A model generated the notes under the pieces. It was given only the letters and a program-made list of their open reading frames with translations. It was not told the DNA's origin and did no database searches. A stretch of DNA of 64,000 nt from Flavobacterium psychrophilum DSM 3660 = ATCC 49418. Its GTDB lineage: Bacteria > Bacteroidota > Bacteroidia > Flavobacteriales > Flavobacteriaceae. The DNA lies in assembly GCF_002217405.1 (NCBI RefSeq), contig NZ_MUHE01000027.1, positions 1-64,000 on the forward strand, in the 5' to 3' direction. Position numbers and translations under genes: made by a program. Shown here in pieces: positions 1-9,041 of this stretch (its first letter is position 1; each line of letters begins with the position of its first letter).

Positions 1-35
1 CTTTAAAACTTTATGACTTTGGACTTTAAAAAAAA

Positions 36-746
36 TTATTCTTGCATGGTATGATATACGTTCATTACGTCTTCATCTTCCTCAATTTTTTCGATTAGTT
101 TTTCTACATCGGCAATTTGAGCTTCGGTAAGTTCTTTTGTAATTTGTGGAATACGCTCAAAACCAGAAGATAAAATTTCGATTCCTCTTGTTTCTAATTC
201 TTTTTGAATGGTTCCAAAGCTTCCAAAAGGCGCATAAATTAAGATTCCATCTTCGTCTTCAAAAACTTCTTCGGCACCAAAATCGATTAATTCTAATTCT
301 AATTCTTCAGGATCCATTCCGTTTGCAGGAATTCGGAAATTACAAGTATGATCGAACATGAATTCGACTGAACCTTGTGTTCCCATTGTACCGTTACATT
401 TATTAAAATAGCTTCTAATATTGGCAACCGTTCTGTTATTATTGTCGGATGCGGTTTCTATCAAAATTGCGATTCCGTGTGGTGCATAACCTTCAAAAAG
501 TATTTCTTTGTAGTTTGCTGTATCTTTGTCGGTTGCTTTTTTAATGGCACGTTCTACATTTTCTTTAGGCATATTTACTGCCTTCGAGTTTTGTATAACG
601 GCTCTTAATCTTGAGTTTGCTTCAGGATTTGGTCCTCCTTCCTTTACAGCCATTACAATATCTTTACCAATTCTGGTAAATGCTTTGGCCATTGCCGACC
701 AACGCTTCATTTTTCTTCCTTTTCTAAATTCGAATGCTCTTCCCAT
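36..746 (-). CDS. YebC/PmpR-family regulatory protein
   Basis: This 236-residue protein is a full-length YebC/PmpR (TACO1) family member. The N-terminus carries the family's typical opening, with GRKMKRWSAMAKAFTRIGKDI followed by the VKEGGPNPEANSRLR segment, and the rest has the usual three-domain acidic layout ending in a short DEDVMNVYHTM-type tail. Family members act as DNA-binding regulators or, more recently, as translation factors that relieve ribosome stalling; which applies here cannot be told from sequence. The ATG at 744-746 is the family start. The gene lies about 137 bases downstream of gcvT on the same strand, so co-transcription is possible but not evident. Confidence 0.93.
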   Translation of the reverse strand: MGRAFEFRKGRKMKRWSAMAKAFTRIGKDIVMAVKEGGPNPEANSRLRAVIQNSKAVNMPKENVERAIKKATDKDTANYKEILFEGYAPHGIAILIETASDNNNRTVANIRSYFNKCNGTMGTQGSVEFMFDHTCNFRIPANGMDPEELELELIDFGAEEVFEDEDGILIYAPFGSFGTIQKELETRGIEILSSGFERIPQITKELTEAQIADVEKLIEKIEEDEDVMNVYHTMQE

Positions 747-883
747 TTCTATTTTTCTATTTTAAACTTCTGAAATCGACATTCGTTAATCAACATTCGA
801 TATTCAAAAAAATTTATGCAAAAATAACTTTTTAAAACCAAATTCAAAAAACTTTGAACCTTTGTTACTTTGCAATTTTGAAC

Positions 884-1966
884 CTATTTTTTATAAAATG
901 GCAATTTTACCACTTTTGCTAAAACATCATTTTTTCTAATTCTGATAAAAATATCGCTATCTACTGTAGAAAACGAAGTTGGTACATAGCCCAAACCTAT
1001 TCCTATATTCATACTTGGCGACATGGTTCCTGAAGTTACGATTCCTATAACATTTCCTGACGCATCAACAATTTCGTAATCGTGACGAGGAACTGCACGT
1101 TCTTGCATTTCAAAAGCAACTAATTTTCTAGCAACACCTTCTTCTTTTTGCTTTTTTAAATTAGCCGAATTTGTAAATTCTTTGTCAAATTTTGTAATCC
1201 AACCCAAACCTGCTTCTAGTGGTGATGTGGTATCGTTGATATCGTTTCCGTACAAACAAAATCCCATTTCTAAACGTAAAGTATCACGAGCAGCCAATCC
1301 AATTGGTTTGATTCCGAATGGTTTTCCAGCTTCAAAAATTTTATTCCAAATAGCTTCTGCATCTTCATTTTTAAAATAAATCTCAAATCCTCCAGAGCCA
1401 GTATAACCAGTTGCTGAAACAGTAACGTCCTTCAGACCTGCAAATTCTCCAATTTGGAAAGAATAATATGGCATGTTTACTAAATCGATAGATGTTAATG
1501 ATTGCATTGCTTCGGCAGCCTTTGGTCCTTGAATAGCTAATAACGAATAACTATCAGAAAGATTTTGCATATCGACACCTAAATCATTGTGAGAGGATAT
1601 CCAGTTCCAATCTTTTTCTATGTTAGAAGCATTTACCACTAACATATAATGATTGTCGGCAATTTTATAAATGATTAAATCATCTACAATTCCACCTTCA
1701 TTATTTGGTAAACAAGAATATTGTGCTTTTCCGTCAACTAATTTTGAAGCATCGTTTGACGTTACTTTTTGTATTAATGCCAAAGCATTTTCGCCTTTTA
1801 AGAAAAATTCTCCCATGTGAGAAACATCAAAAACACCAACACCAGTACGAACAATCTCATGTTCTGCGTTTACTCCTTCATATTGCACAGGCATATTGTA
1901 GCCTGCAAATGGAACCATTTTTGCTCCTAAACTTTCGTGAATGTTTGTTAATGCTGTATTTTTCAT
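884..1966 (-). CDS. gcvT: Glycine cleavage system T protein (aminomethyltransferase)
   Basis: The 360-residue product is a complete GcvT. It transfers the methylene carbon of the H-protein-bound aminomethyl group to tetrahydrofolate and releases ammonia, in the cytoplasm. The sequence shows the family's FDVSHMGEF block near residue 47, the [14 protein letters not shown] block in the folate-binding core, and the late [11 protein letters not shown] segment. Length is normal for the family. No gcvH or gcvP is present in the window, so the system is dispersed, as is usual in flavobacteria. It is divergent from the NAD(P)HX dehydratase gene. I see no glycine riboswitch in the 179-base divergent spacer. 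Confidence 0.96.
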   Translation of the reverse strand: MKNTALTNIHESLGAKMVPFAGYNMPVQYEGVNAEHEIVRTGVGVFDVSHMGEFFLKGENALALIQKVTSNDASKLVDGKAQYSCLPNNEGGIVDDLIIYKIADNHYMLVVNASNIEKDWNWISSHNDLGVDMQNLSDSYSLLAIQGPKAAEAMQSLTSIDLVNMPYYSFQIGEFAGLKDVTVSATGYTGSGGFEIYFKNEDAEAIWNKIFEAGKPFGIKPIGLAARDTLRLEMGFCLYGNDINDTTSPLEAGLGWITKFDKEFTNSANLKKQKEEGVARKLVAFEMQERAVPRHDYEIVDASGNVIGIVTSGTMSPSMNIGIGLGYVPTSFSTVDSDIFIRIRKNDVLAKVVKLPFYKK

Positions 1967-2059
1967 TGTTTTTTGAATGTAAGTTATAAGGTGCTAAAGT
2001 ATTCATTTTTTATGGAGTGACAAAAAGTGTAAGAATTAATTTTATTATTGTTAGCATAT

Positions 2060-2067
2060 TATATTTG
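2060..2067 (+). promoter_or_regulatory. Candidate -7 promoter element for the NAD(P)HX dehydratase gene
   Basis: TATATTTG matches the Bacteroidetes -7 consensus TAnnTTTG and lies 78 bases before the ATG. No convincing -33 TTG element was checked by scoring, so this is a motif match only. Confidence 0.4.
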
Positions 2068-2145
2068 GTTCTCATTTTTCAATCCATTTTATGGCAATTT
2101 ATATTTTTAAAGTTGTAAATTTATAATCTAAATTAAGTTTTAATT

Positions 2146-2994
2146 ATGAGAAATTTTTGTCAAATTGATACACAAGAAATTATCAAAAGATATAAACCCA
2201 TCGATAAATATACCCATAAAGGATTGCAAGGTCATGCTTTGATTATTGGAGGGAGTTATGGTAAAATGGGTTCGGTGGTTTTAGCTTCAAAAGCTTGTAT
2301 AAGATCAGGAGCAGGACTTGTAACTGCTTATATTCCAAAATGTGGTTGCGATATTGTACAAATTTCAGTGCCAGAAGTTATGGTTATTACCGATGATTAT
2401 TTGGAACACATTGCTTTGATTAATTTTGATTTGAATCTCAAATCAATTGGTATTGGAGTAGGAATGGGACAACATCCAGACACGCAACATGCCTTTTATA
2501 ATTTTCTAAAGAGCAATAAGTTGCCATTGGTTATTGATGCTGATGCTTTGAATATTCTTTCCCAAAATATCGAATGGTTGTCATTATTACCCAAAAAAGC
2601 AATTCTGACACCACATCAAAAAGAATTGGAACGACTAATTGGCAAATGGAGTTCGGAAGAAGAAAAACTAGAAAAGGTTAAAAGACTTTGTTTAGAATAT
2701 GATCTGATATTTGTTTTAAAAGGAGCACCAACAATGATTGTTAATAATAAATCTACGTACGAAAATACTACAGGAAATCAGGCATTAGCCACTGCGGGTA
2801 GTGGAGATGTACTAACAGGCATTATTACGAGTCTTTTAGCACAATCATACGAACCTATTAACGCAGCCATTATTGGCGTTTATTTACACGGATTAACAGC
2901 TGATATTGCTTATCCAAAAGTAGGTTATCAATCTTTTATTGCTTCAGATATTATCGAAACGCTAGGTGAAGCTTATTTGCATATTATCAAGTAA
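2146..2994 (+). CDS. nnrD: ADP-dependent (S)-NAD(P)H-hydrate dehydratase, stand-alone
   Basis: The 282-residue protein is the YjeF C-terminal, ribokinase-like domain. It dehydrates damaged NADHX/NADPHX back to NAD(P)H using ADP. The [14 protein letters not shown] block near residue 35, the VIDADALN block near residue 135, the [11 protein letters not shown] block and the [12 protein letters not shown] anion-hole motif near residue 225 are all present. In many bacteria this domain is fused behind the NnrE epimerase; here the ORF begins only about 25 residues before the dehydratase core, so the epimerase must be elsewhere or absent. The gene stands alone between gcvT (divergent) and hutH (97 bases downstream). 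Confidence 0.9.
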   Translation: MRNFCQIDTQEIIKRYKPIDKYTHKGLQGHALIIGGSYGKMGSVVLASKACIRSGAGLVTAYIPKCGCDIVQISVPEVMVITDDYLEHIALINFDLNLKSIGIGVGMGQHPDTQHAFYNFLKSNKLPLVIDADALNILSQNIEWLSLLPKKAILTPHQKELERLIGKWSSEEEKLEKVKRLCLEYDLIFVLKGAPTMIVNNKSTYENTTGNQALATAGSGDVLTGIITSLLAQSYEPINAAIIGVYLHGLTADIAYPKVGYQSFIASDIIETLGEAYLHIIK

Positions 2995-3091
2995 TTTTTT
3001 AATTGGATATTCTCGCCTTAAAATAAATACTAATAAAAAATGTTGCTTTTTAATTATTGTTTGCGGAATTTTGGGGTCTTAAAAATTCAAA

Positions 3092-4594
3092 ATGAACAAT
3101 ACCCATTATATCACCTCCGATGTTATTTCAATTGAAGAAGTAGCACAAATTATTTACGAAAGAAAACAAATTGCGCTTTCTGAAGAAGCCATATTAAATA
3201 TCGAAAAATGCCGTGCTTATTTAGATACAAAAATGCTAAATAACGACAAACCAATTTATGGTATAAATACTGGTTTTGGTTCGCTTTGTAATGTGATTAT
3301 TTCTGATGAAAACCTATCTAAACTACAAGAAAATCTTGTTAAATCTCATGCTTGCGGTACCGGAGATGAAGTACCACATGAAATTGTAAAACTCATGTTG
3401 TTGCTTAAAATACAATCCTTAAGTTACGGACATTCTGGCGTGCAATTGCAAACGGTTAATCGATTAATCGATTTTTATAATAATGATATTCTTCCTATCA
3501 TATACACACAAGGTTCACTTGGCGCATCGGGCGATTTAGCACCTTTAGCACATTTATCTTTACCATTATTAGGAGAAGGCGAAGTATATTATGATGGTTT
3601 CAGACAACCAAGTCATAAAGTTTTAGAAAAAATGAACTGGAAGCCAATCGTTTTACAGTCTAAAGAAGGTTTAGCATTATTAAACGGTACTCAATTTATG
3701 AGTGCTTATGGCGTTTATTCCTTAATAAAAATATCGAAATTATCCTATTTAGCCGATGTTATTGCAGCCATTTCTTTAGAAGGTTTTGATGGAAGAATAG
3801 AACCTTTTAACGAATTAATACACATGGTTCGTCCGCACAAAGGACAAATAAATACAGCTCGTCGTTTCAATGATTTATTAGAAGGAAGCCAAATTATCGC
3901 CCAAGAGAAAAAGCATGTTCAAGACCCGTATTCTTTCCGTTGTATTCCTCAGGTTCATGGCGCAAGTAAAGATGCTTTTGATTATGCAAAAAAAACATTT
4001 AAAACCGAAATTAACTCAGTTACCGATAATCCTAATATTTTTATAGAAAGCGATATAATTATTTCTGGCGGAAATTTTCACGGACAACCATTAGCTTTAG
4101 CCTTAGATTTTCTAGGAATTGCTGTGGCAGAATTAGGTAGTATTTCCGAAAGAAGAACCTACCAATTAATATCTGGTTTACGAGATTTACCTCCATTCTT
4201 AGTGAGTAATCCAGGATTAAATTCAGGATTTATGATTCCGCAATATACAGCGGCAAGTATCGCCAGTCAGAACAAACAGTTAGCAACACCTGCAAGTATA
4301 GATAGTATTGTTTCTAGTAATGGGCAAGAAGATCATGTGAGTATGGGCGCAAATGCAGCTACAAAAACCTTAAAAATTGTCGAAAATTTAGAACGTATTT
4401 TAGCTATCGAATTAATGAATGCTTCACAAGCTATTGAGTTTAGAAGACCTTTGCAATCGAGCGATTTTTTAGAAATGTTCCTCAAATCATTTAGAGATGA
4501 AGTGCCGTTAGTTACCGAAGATAGAATCTTGCATTATGATATCGAAAAAGCTATTTTATTTTTAAATAGTTTTCAAATTGATGATGTAGCCTAA
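3092..4594 (+). CDS. hutH: Histidine ammonia-lyase
   Basis: The 500-residue enzyme deaminates L-histidine to urocanate. The signature GASGDLAPLAHLSLPLLGEG contains the Ala-Ser-Gly triad that cyclises to the MIO electrophile, and YGINTGFG near residue 55 and the late FHGQPLALALDF block match the HAL/PAL family. Length is normal. No hutU, hutI or hutG follows, so the rest of histidine degradation is not clustered here and an ammonia-lyase with a different aromatic substrate cannot be wholly excluded. The stop codon overlaps the next start as TAATG, implying translational coupling with the small downstream gene. Confidence 0.92.
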   Translation: MNNTHYITSDVISIEEVAQIIYERKQIALSEEAILNIEKCRAYLDTKMLNNDKPIYGINTGFGSLCNVIISDENLSKLQENLVKSHACGTGDEVPHEIVKLMLLLKIQSLSYGHSGVQLQTVNRLIDFYNNDILPIIYTQGSLGASGDLAPLAHLSLPLLGEGEVYYDGFRQPSHKVLEKMNWKPIVLQSKEGLALLNGTQFMSAYGVYSLIKISKLSYLADVIAAISLEGFDGRIEPFNELIHMVRPHKGQINTARRFNDLLEGSQIIAQEKKHVQDPYSFRCIPQVHGASKDAFDYAKKTFKTEINSVTDNPNIFIESDIIISGGNFHGQPLALALDFLGIAVAELGSISERRTYQLISGLRDLPPFLVSNPGLNSGFMIPQYTAASIASQNKQLATPASIDSIVSSNGQEDHVSMGANAATKTLKIVENLERILAIELMNASQAIEFRRPLQSSDFLEMFLKSFRDEVPLVTEDRILHYDIEKAILFLNSFQIDDVA

Positions 4595-5070
4595 TGCTAG
4601 AAAACCCGAAAATTGTTACGTTTCCCAAAAAAAAATTGATTGGAAATAAATTGGAAATGTCTTTTGCAAACGATAAGACTTTTCAGCTTTGGAGCAATTT
4701 TATGCCAAGACATGGCGCAATTATAAATAGAATAGGAACATATAAATTTTCGCTTCAAAATTATAGTGATAACTTTCAATCAAATCCTACAATTCCTTTC
4801 TATAAATGGGCACTAATAGAAGTTTCAGATTATAATCATATCCCAGAAGGAATGGAAACCTATAGCATAAATGAAGGTTTGTTTGCTGTTTTTAAATACA
4901 ACGGACCTTCAAACAATGCGTTCCCAATTTTTGAATATATATTTAATACTTGGCTACCTAATTCGTTGTATGAATTAGATAATCGAGAACATTTTGAAAT
5001 TTTAAATGAAAATTATAATCCTCAAGGCAATGCCGATGAAGAAATTTATATTCCCATAAGGTTAAAGTAA
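4594..5070 (+). CDS. GyrI-like small-molecule-binding domain protein
   Basis: This 158-residue protein resembles the GyrI-like/AraC effector-binding (SOUL-like) superfamily: it has the NFMPRHGAIINRIG opening, a central FYKWALIEVSDYNHIPEGMET segment, GLFAVFKYNGPSNN, and the terminal YIPIRLK strand typical of the fold. No DNA-binding domain is attached, so it probably binds a ligand or acts as a stand-alone inhibitor or carrier. Its start overlaps the hutH stop (TAATG). Its 3' end overlaps the 3' end of the convergent methyltransferase gene by nine bases, so there is no room for a conventional terminator. The ligand is unknown. Confidence 0.7.
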   Translation: MLENPKIVTFPKKKLIGNKLEMSFANDKTFQLWSNFMPRHGAIINRIGTYKFSLQNYSDNFQSNPTIPFYKWALIEVSDYNHIPEGMETYSINEGLFAVFKYNGPSNNAFPIFEYIFNTWLPNSLYELDNREHFEILNENYNPQGNADEEIYIPIRLK

Positions 5071-5745
5071 GTTATTTAAAATAAGTAACTCATTATTTCC
5101 TTCAAGGTTAGCAATTCGTTCTATTTTTATGTGTTTTAACGCGATTAATTTCACGAAATTTTCATTTCTAATTTCATCTGCATTATTATTTACAATTGTA
5201 TTAAATACAACATACGAGTTTGCCTTTAAAATTTTTAGGATATTACTTATAAATTCATTTTCAAAAAGAAAAGCAGGCATAATATCATCTTCAAAAATAT
5301 CGATGATAATTAAATGATAAGTTTCTTTAGTTCCTGTTATAAATTTTTTAGCATCAGTAATCGTAATCTGAAGGTTTTTAATTTTGTCTAACCCAAAATA
5401 TTTATTAGCAAAAATTATTGTTTTAGGGTCTATTTCAATACCGGTAATTTCTCCTTCATATTGTATTTCATCAATCAAAGTTTTAATAACACTTCCGCCT
5501 GCAACACCTAAAACTAAAATGTTTTTGAAAGATTTAATCCTCTCGAAACCAACTTCTTTCAATCCAAAATGTAATACTTTTTGCAAACTTCCATAAGAAA
5601 AATTAGTGTTTTTAGAATCCAGCACAAGTTGTCCATTATTCCAAGTTATTTCCAGATTTTTATTAATGCTAGATTTTACTTCTTCTATTTTTATTGGTAT
5701 TAAATAGCTTAAAAGTCGCTTGAAATTCATAATTTGCGTTTTCAA
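5062..5745 (-). CDS. Spermidine synthase-like SAM-dependent methyltransferase
   Basis: The 227-residue protein has a class I SAM-binding Rossmann core: LVLGVAGGSVIKTL (motif I) near residue 80, EITGIEIDPKTI (motif II acidic end), an ITDAKKFI block, and LIIIDIFEDD. This arrangement is that of spermidine synthase-like fused or stand-alone domains widely annotated in Bacteroidetes. True polyamine synthase residues were not identifiable by eye, so the substrate is open. It overlaps the preceding convergent gene by nine bases at the 3' end and is divergent from the acyltransferase gene 37 bases away, so the promoters must share a very short spacer. Confidence 0.8.
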   Translation of the reverse strand: MKTQIMNFKRLLSYLIPIKIEEVKSSINKNLEITWNNGQLVLDSKNTNFSYGSLQKVLHFGLKEVGFERIKSFKNILVLGVAGGSVIKTLIDEIQYEGEITGIEIDPKTIIFANKYFGLDKIKNLQITITDAKKFITGTKETYHLIIIDIFEDDIMPAFLFENEFISNILKILKANSYVVFNTIVNNNADEIRNENFVKLIALKHIKIERIANLEGNNELLILNNLL

Positions 5746-5761
5746 ATAGTAAATATAGTAC

Positions 5762-5769
5762 TATTTTTG
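5762..5769 (+). promoter_or_regulatory. Candidate -7 promoter element for the acyltransferase gene
   Basis: TATTTTTG matches TAnnTTTG and ends 13 bases before the ATG at 5783, implying a very short leader. Confidence 0.4.
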
Positions 5770-5782
5770 ATAAAAATTAGAA

Positions 5783-6361
5783 ATGAAAAGAACAATATAT
5801 AAGTTAATTTTCTTTAAACTCATGGGTTGGAAAATTAAAGGATTCATTGCGCCAGAAATAAAAAAATGTGTAATGATTACAGTTCCTCACACGAGTAACC
5901 ATGATTTTTATTTGGGTATTTTTACAAGAGGAATTACAGGTTTAGAAATGAATTTTGTAGCCAAAAAAGAATTGTTTAAGTTTCCCTTTGGTACCTATTT
6001 TCGCTGGATGGGCGGGGAGCCTCTAGACAGAACTGGCGGACTAAATAAAGTAGATGCAATTGCAAATATTTTTGCCAAAAGAGAAATTTTTCGTCTTGCC
6101 ATTGCACCCGAAGGAACTCGAAAAAAAGTAGCCGAATGGAAAACGGGTTTTTATTACATTGCCATGAAAGCCAATGTACCAATAATCCCAGTAGTTTTTA
6201 ATTTTGGAGATAAAGAAGTAAAACTTTGTGAACCATTTTATCCAACAGGAAATATCGAATCAGATATTAAAATACTCGAACAAAATTATATTGGTGTTTT
6301 AGGGAAAATTCCAGAAAATAGTTTCGTACCCAATAGCGATTTTACCTATTCGAAATTTTAA
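5783..6361 (+). CDS. 1-acyl-sn-glycerol-3-phosphate acyltransferase-like protein
   Basis: This 192-residue protein belongs to the PlsC/LPLAT acyltransferase superfamily. The catalytic H-x4-D motif is HTSNHD near residue 36, and the phosphate-binding block is APEGTRKKVAEWKTGFY near residue 110, followed by the ANVPIIPVVF strand. The protein is shorter than PlsC itself and lacks an obvious N-terminal membrane helix, as in the common 'short LPLAT' forms of flavobacteria. It likely esterifies a lysolipid or another small acceptor at the membrane face. Neighbours give no pathway hint. Confidence 0.82.
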   Translation: MKRTIYKLIFFKLMGWKIKGFIAPEIKKCVMITVPHTSNHDFYLGIFTRGITGLEMNFVAKKELFKFPFGTYFRWMGGEPLDRTGGLNKVDAIANIFAKREIFRLAIAPEGTRKKVAEWKTGFYYIAMKANVPIIPVVFNFGDKEVKLCEPFYPTGNIESDIKILEQNYIGVLGKIPENSFVPNSDFTYSKF

Positions 6362-6436
6362 AAAACGACTTAAATTTTAGATAAGTAAAAACAATAACAT
6401 TCTATTTTTTATTGTTTTTTAATGCAATTGCAAAAA

Positions 6437-6916
6437 TTATTCTGGCAAGTAATTTTTGAAACTTCCATTTTTGTAAAAAACAACAATTCTTTCAATTTCA
6501 GAATTGTGTTTTGCATTTGACGTATTTCCTGTGTTTGAAAAATTATTTTTTATATTTTCAAACACAGGATTTTTTACATTCTGATCTTCATCAGAAAACA
6601 AATTAGGAAAATCTTCGGGCATATTTTCTTCAATATTACTATTTAAAATAGGAGTAGTGTTTTGAATATTTGGCTCTGTTTTAATTTCTAGTTCTGGGAA
6701 ATTTCCTTTTCCATTCAAAATCCAATACAAATCTACTTCGGGAAAATTCTCATTAATTTTAAGTATCAAATCTAAACTAGGCTTGTTTCTGCCAGAGAGT
6801 AGGTGAGACAAACTAGAGCGTTGCACGCCAACTTTATCAGCAAATCCGGAAGCAGACAAGCCGTAATAATCTAGTATAATTTCGAGTCTTTTTATAAAAT
6901 CATCTATGTTTACCAT
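6437..6916 (-). CDS. XRE-family transcriptional repressor
   Basis: The 159-residue protein has a Cro/CI-type helix-turn-helix at residues 1-70 (SASGFADKVGVQRSSLSHLL is the HTH core, followed by GRNKPSLDLILKI), then a low-complexity Asn/Glu-rich linker and a short hydrophobic C-terminus (IVVFYKNGSFKNYLPE). No peptidase domain follows, so it is not a LexA-type repressor. The start codon lies inside a GTTTAC-N4-GTAAAT palindrome, and four more such palindromes lie in the spacer shared with the divergent peptidase gene. This arrangement suggests autoregulation and control of the peptidase. The inducing signal is unknown. Confidence 0.85.
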   Translation of the reverse strand: MVNIDDFIKRLEIILDYYGLSASGFADKVGVQRSSLSHLLSGRNKPSLDLILKINENFPEVDLYWILNGKGNFPELEIKTEPNIQNTTPILNSNIEENMPEDFPNLFSDEDQNVKNPVFENIKNNFSNTGNTSNAKHNSEIERIVVFYKNGSFKNYLPE

Positions 6917-6994
6917 TGTAAATTCGTATTAAATAAATAACAGATTACAAATGTAAACAATAGTATTTACATATCCTATTTTACATTTGTAAAA
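6908..6994. promoter_or_regulatory. Three operator-like palindromes at the XRE gene start
   Basis: Near-palindromes of the form GTTTAC-N4-GTAAAC lie at 6908-6923 (overlapping the XRE start codon), 6943-6958 and 6979-6994, spaced about 35 bases apart. All three fit one consensus, and the spacing is regular. They are best explained as binding sites for the XRE protein itself; this is inference. Confidence 0.6.
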
Positions 6995-7219
6995 CAGCAT
7001 ATATTGCTAATTAAAAACTTTAAATAAATATATATAAAAGATTAATAAACAGGTGTTTAACTTGTTTAAATTAAAAATAATATATAGTAATGATAATGCT
7101 TTCTTATTAATCTGTTTTAAGCTTAAATATTGTTTACAAAAAGCAATTAATCGATTTGTTTTATTGTTTACAATTGTAAAAAATAAGATGTTTACTTTTG
7201 TAAACTATAAATTAATGCT
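6917..7219. other. Divergent control region between XRE and M14 genes
   Basis: This AT-rich 303-base spacer holds no ORF. It contains two groups of operator-like palindromes at its ends (6908-6994 and 7166-7205), a half site TGTTTACAAA at about 7131-7140, and an AT-only middle without recognisable elements. Confidence 0.6.
7166..7205. promoter_or_regulatory. Two operator-like palindromes upstream of the M14 peptidase
   Basis: GTTTACAATTGTAAAA at 7166-7181 and the perfect palindrome GTTTAC-N4-GTAAAC at 7190-7205 are spaced 24 bases apart and end 14 bases before the peptidase ATG. A bound repressor here would block initiation directly. Confidence 0.65.
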
Positions 7220-8377
7220 ATGAATTTAATTAAAATATTCTCGGAAATAAAACAGCAAAAACTGTTTGGTAGGTACATTACTAATAAACACATCGAACCA
7301 ATTTTAGAAACTTTTTCGAATGATTTTGAAGTTTCTACAATAGGTTATTCGGTAAATAAAAAGCCAATATATGCTGTTGAAATTGGAACAGGTTCTAGAA
7401 AAATATTCATGTGGTCGCAAATGCACGGAAACGAATCGACAACTACAAAAGCACTTTTTGATTTGTTTAGTTTCTTAAAACAAGATTCTGAACAAGCAAA
7501 TAAGATAAAAAAAGAGTTTACCCTATTGTGTATTCCTATTTTAAATCCTGACGGTGCAGAAGTATATACACGTGAAAATGCAAATAAAATAGATCTAAAT
7601 CGAGATTCGGTAAATTTATCTCAGCCCGAAAGTCAGTTATTGCGAGAAATGTTTAAATGTTTTAAACCTGATTACTGCTTCAATCTTCATGATCAACGTA
7701 CTATTTTTGCGGTAAACAATACTCGAAATCCTGCAACAGTTTCTTTCTTAGCACCCGCTTATAATGAGGCTAGAGCCTATAACGACACGCGTGGTAAGGC
7801 TATAAATGTTATTGTGGCTATGAATGACGAGTTGCAAAAACACATTCCCAATCAGGTAGGGAGATTCGACGATTCGTTTAATATAAACTGTATTGGAGAT
7901 ATGTTTCAGTCGTTAAACGTGCCAACAATATTGTTTGAAGCAGGGCATTATCAAGGAGATTACGAGCGTGAAGAAACTAGAAAATATATTTTTGTGGCAT
8001 TATTGTCTGGTTTACAATTTATTTACAATAACAATACAATAGACGATAAAACTATTAATTATCTAAATATTCCTCAAAATAAAGTGTCATTTGTCGATTT
8101 TATTTACAGAAATTTTAGTGTTAATTATAAATCCTTAAATATAATTACTACCTTTGCAGCCCAGTTTAAAGAAATTCTTATTAATGACAAAATCGTTTTC
8201 GAGGCTTATTTTACTGAGATTGAAGACGAAATGACCTTTTTTGGACACCAAGAATATGATGGAAAAAAAGGAGATTACAGTGATGATTCGAATAATTTTC
8301 CCGAAATTGGTAAAAAAGCAAATTTTCGTTTAAATAAAAGCATTAAATTTGTTAATGGTTTAATAAAAACACAATAA
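7220..8377 (+). CDS. M14-family zinc carboxypeptidase
   Basis: The 385-residue protein is a cytoplasmic-looking (no signal peptide) M14 metallocarboxypeptidase. The zinc ligands are visible as HGNES (H-x2-E) near residue 73 and the later His of CFNLHDQR near residue 157; the DLNRDS block corresponds to the substrate-carboxylate Arg, and the catalytic Glu is likely in ILFEAGHYQGDYE near residue 240. The C-terminal 100 residues form an additional beta-rich domain. It probably trims peptides, possibly from peptidoglycan, given relatives of this size. Its promoter lies beside operators presumably bound by the divergent XRE repressor. Confidence 0.85.
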   Translation: MNLIKIFSEIKQQKLFGRYITNKHIEPILETFSNDFEVSTIGYSVNKKPIYAVEIGTGSRKIFMWSQMHGNESTTTKALFDLFSFLKQDSEQANKIKKEFTLLCIPILNPDGAEVYTRENANKIDLNRDSVNLSQPESQLLREMFKCFKPDYCFNLHDQRTIFAVNNTRNPATVSFLAPAYNEARAYNDTRGKAINVIVAMNDELQKHIPNQVGRFDDSFNINCIGDMFQSLNVPTILFEAGHYQGDYEREETRKYIFVALLSGLQFIYNNNTIDDKTINYLNIPQNKVSFVDFIYRNFSVNYKSLNIITTFAAQFKEILINDKIVFEAYFTEIEDEMTFFGHQEYDGKKGDYSDDSNNFPEIGKKANFRLNKSIKFVNGLIKTQ

Positions 8378-8438
8378 TTGTCTTGTATTTACAAGATAAA
8401 TACAAGAATACAAGAATATATAATATAAATAATTAGTT

Positions 8439-8918
8439 ATGAGTAAGTTTCGTTTAGATGAAGTTGATCACCAAATTCTGGATATGTTAATTGACAATAC
8501 AAGAATTCCATTTACAGATATCGCAAAAAAATTATTAATTTCTGCAGGAACAGTTCACGTTCGTGTAAAAAAATTAGAGGATGCAGGAATTATTCAAGGT
8601 TCTTCATTAACATTAGATTATGAGAAATTAGGATATTCTTTTATTGCTTATGTAGGGGTATTTCTTAACAATACTTCGCAAACAAAATTTGTGCTTGAAC
8701 GAATTAGCGAAATTCCTTATGTTACCGTAGCACACGTTACGACAGGAAAATTTAATATTTTTTGCAAAATTAGAGCAAGAGATACAAAACACGCTAAAGA
8801 TGTTATTTATATGATAGACGACATAGACGGGGTTTACAGAACTGAAACTATGATTTCTCTCGACGAAAGCATCAACGATAAGAAAAGGTTAATGCATACC
8901 ATATTTAAAAATATGTAA
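8439..8918 (+). CDS. Lrp/AsnC-family transcriptional regulator
   Basis: The 159-residue protein has the standard layout: an N-terminal winged HTH (DEVDHQILDMLIDNTRIPFTDIA at residues 6-28, then SAGTVHVRVKKLEDAGII) and a C-terminal RAM/AsnC ligand-binding domain starting near residue 70. Length is typical. Lrp-type proteins form octamers and sense amino acids; the effector here is not predictable. It follows the M14 peptidase by 61 bases and is closed by a strong UUCG-loop terminator, so it ends a transcription unit. Confidence 0.93.
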   Translation: MSKFRLDEVDHQILDMLIDNTRIPFTDIAKKLLISAGTVHVRVKKLEDAGIIQGSSLTLDYEKLGYSFIAYVGVFLNNTSQTKFVLERISEIPYVTVAHVTTGKFNIFCKIRARDTKHAKDVIYMIDDIDGVYRTETMISLDESINDKKRLMHTIFKNM

Positions 8919-8921
8919 TAT

Positions 8922-8950
8922 AAAGTTCGCTTCGGCGAACTTTTTTTTTA
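8922..8950 (+). terminator. Rho-independent terminator after the Lrp gene
   Basis: A nine-base-pair stem, AAAGTTCGC with GCGAACTTT, closes a TTCG tetraloop and runs into eight T residues. It starts four bases after the stop codon. Confidence 0.9.
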
Positions 8951-9041
8951 TCTTTATTTTATAAAACAGGCACAAAAAACTAAATTAAGAGTCTATTTAT
9001 ACTATAGCACATATTTCAATAAAAAAAAAGATTATCTAGAC

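Noticed and set aside
3092..5070. A histidine-utilisation operon
   Set aside because: Only hutH is present; the following gene is a ligand-binding-domain protein and no hutU, hutI or hutG is nearby.
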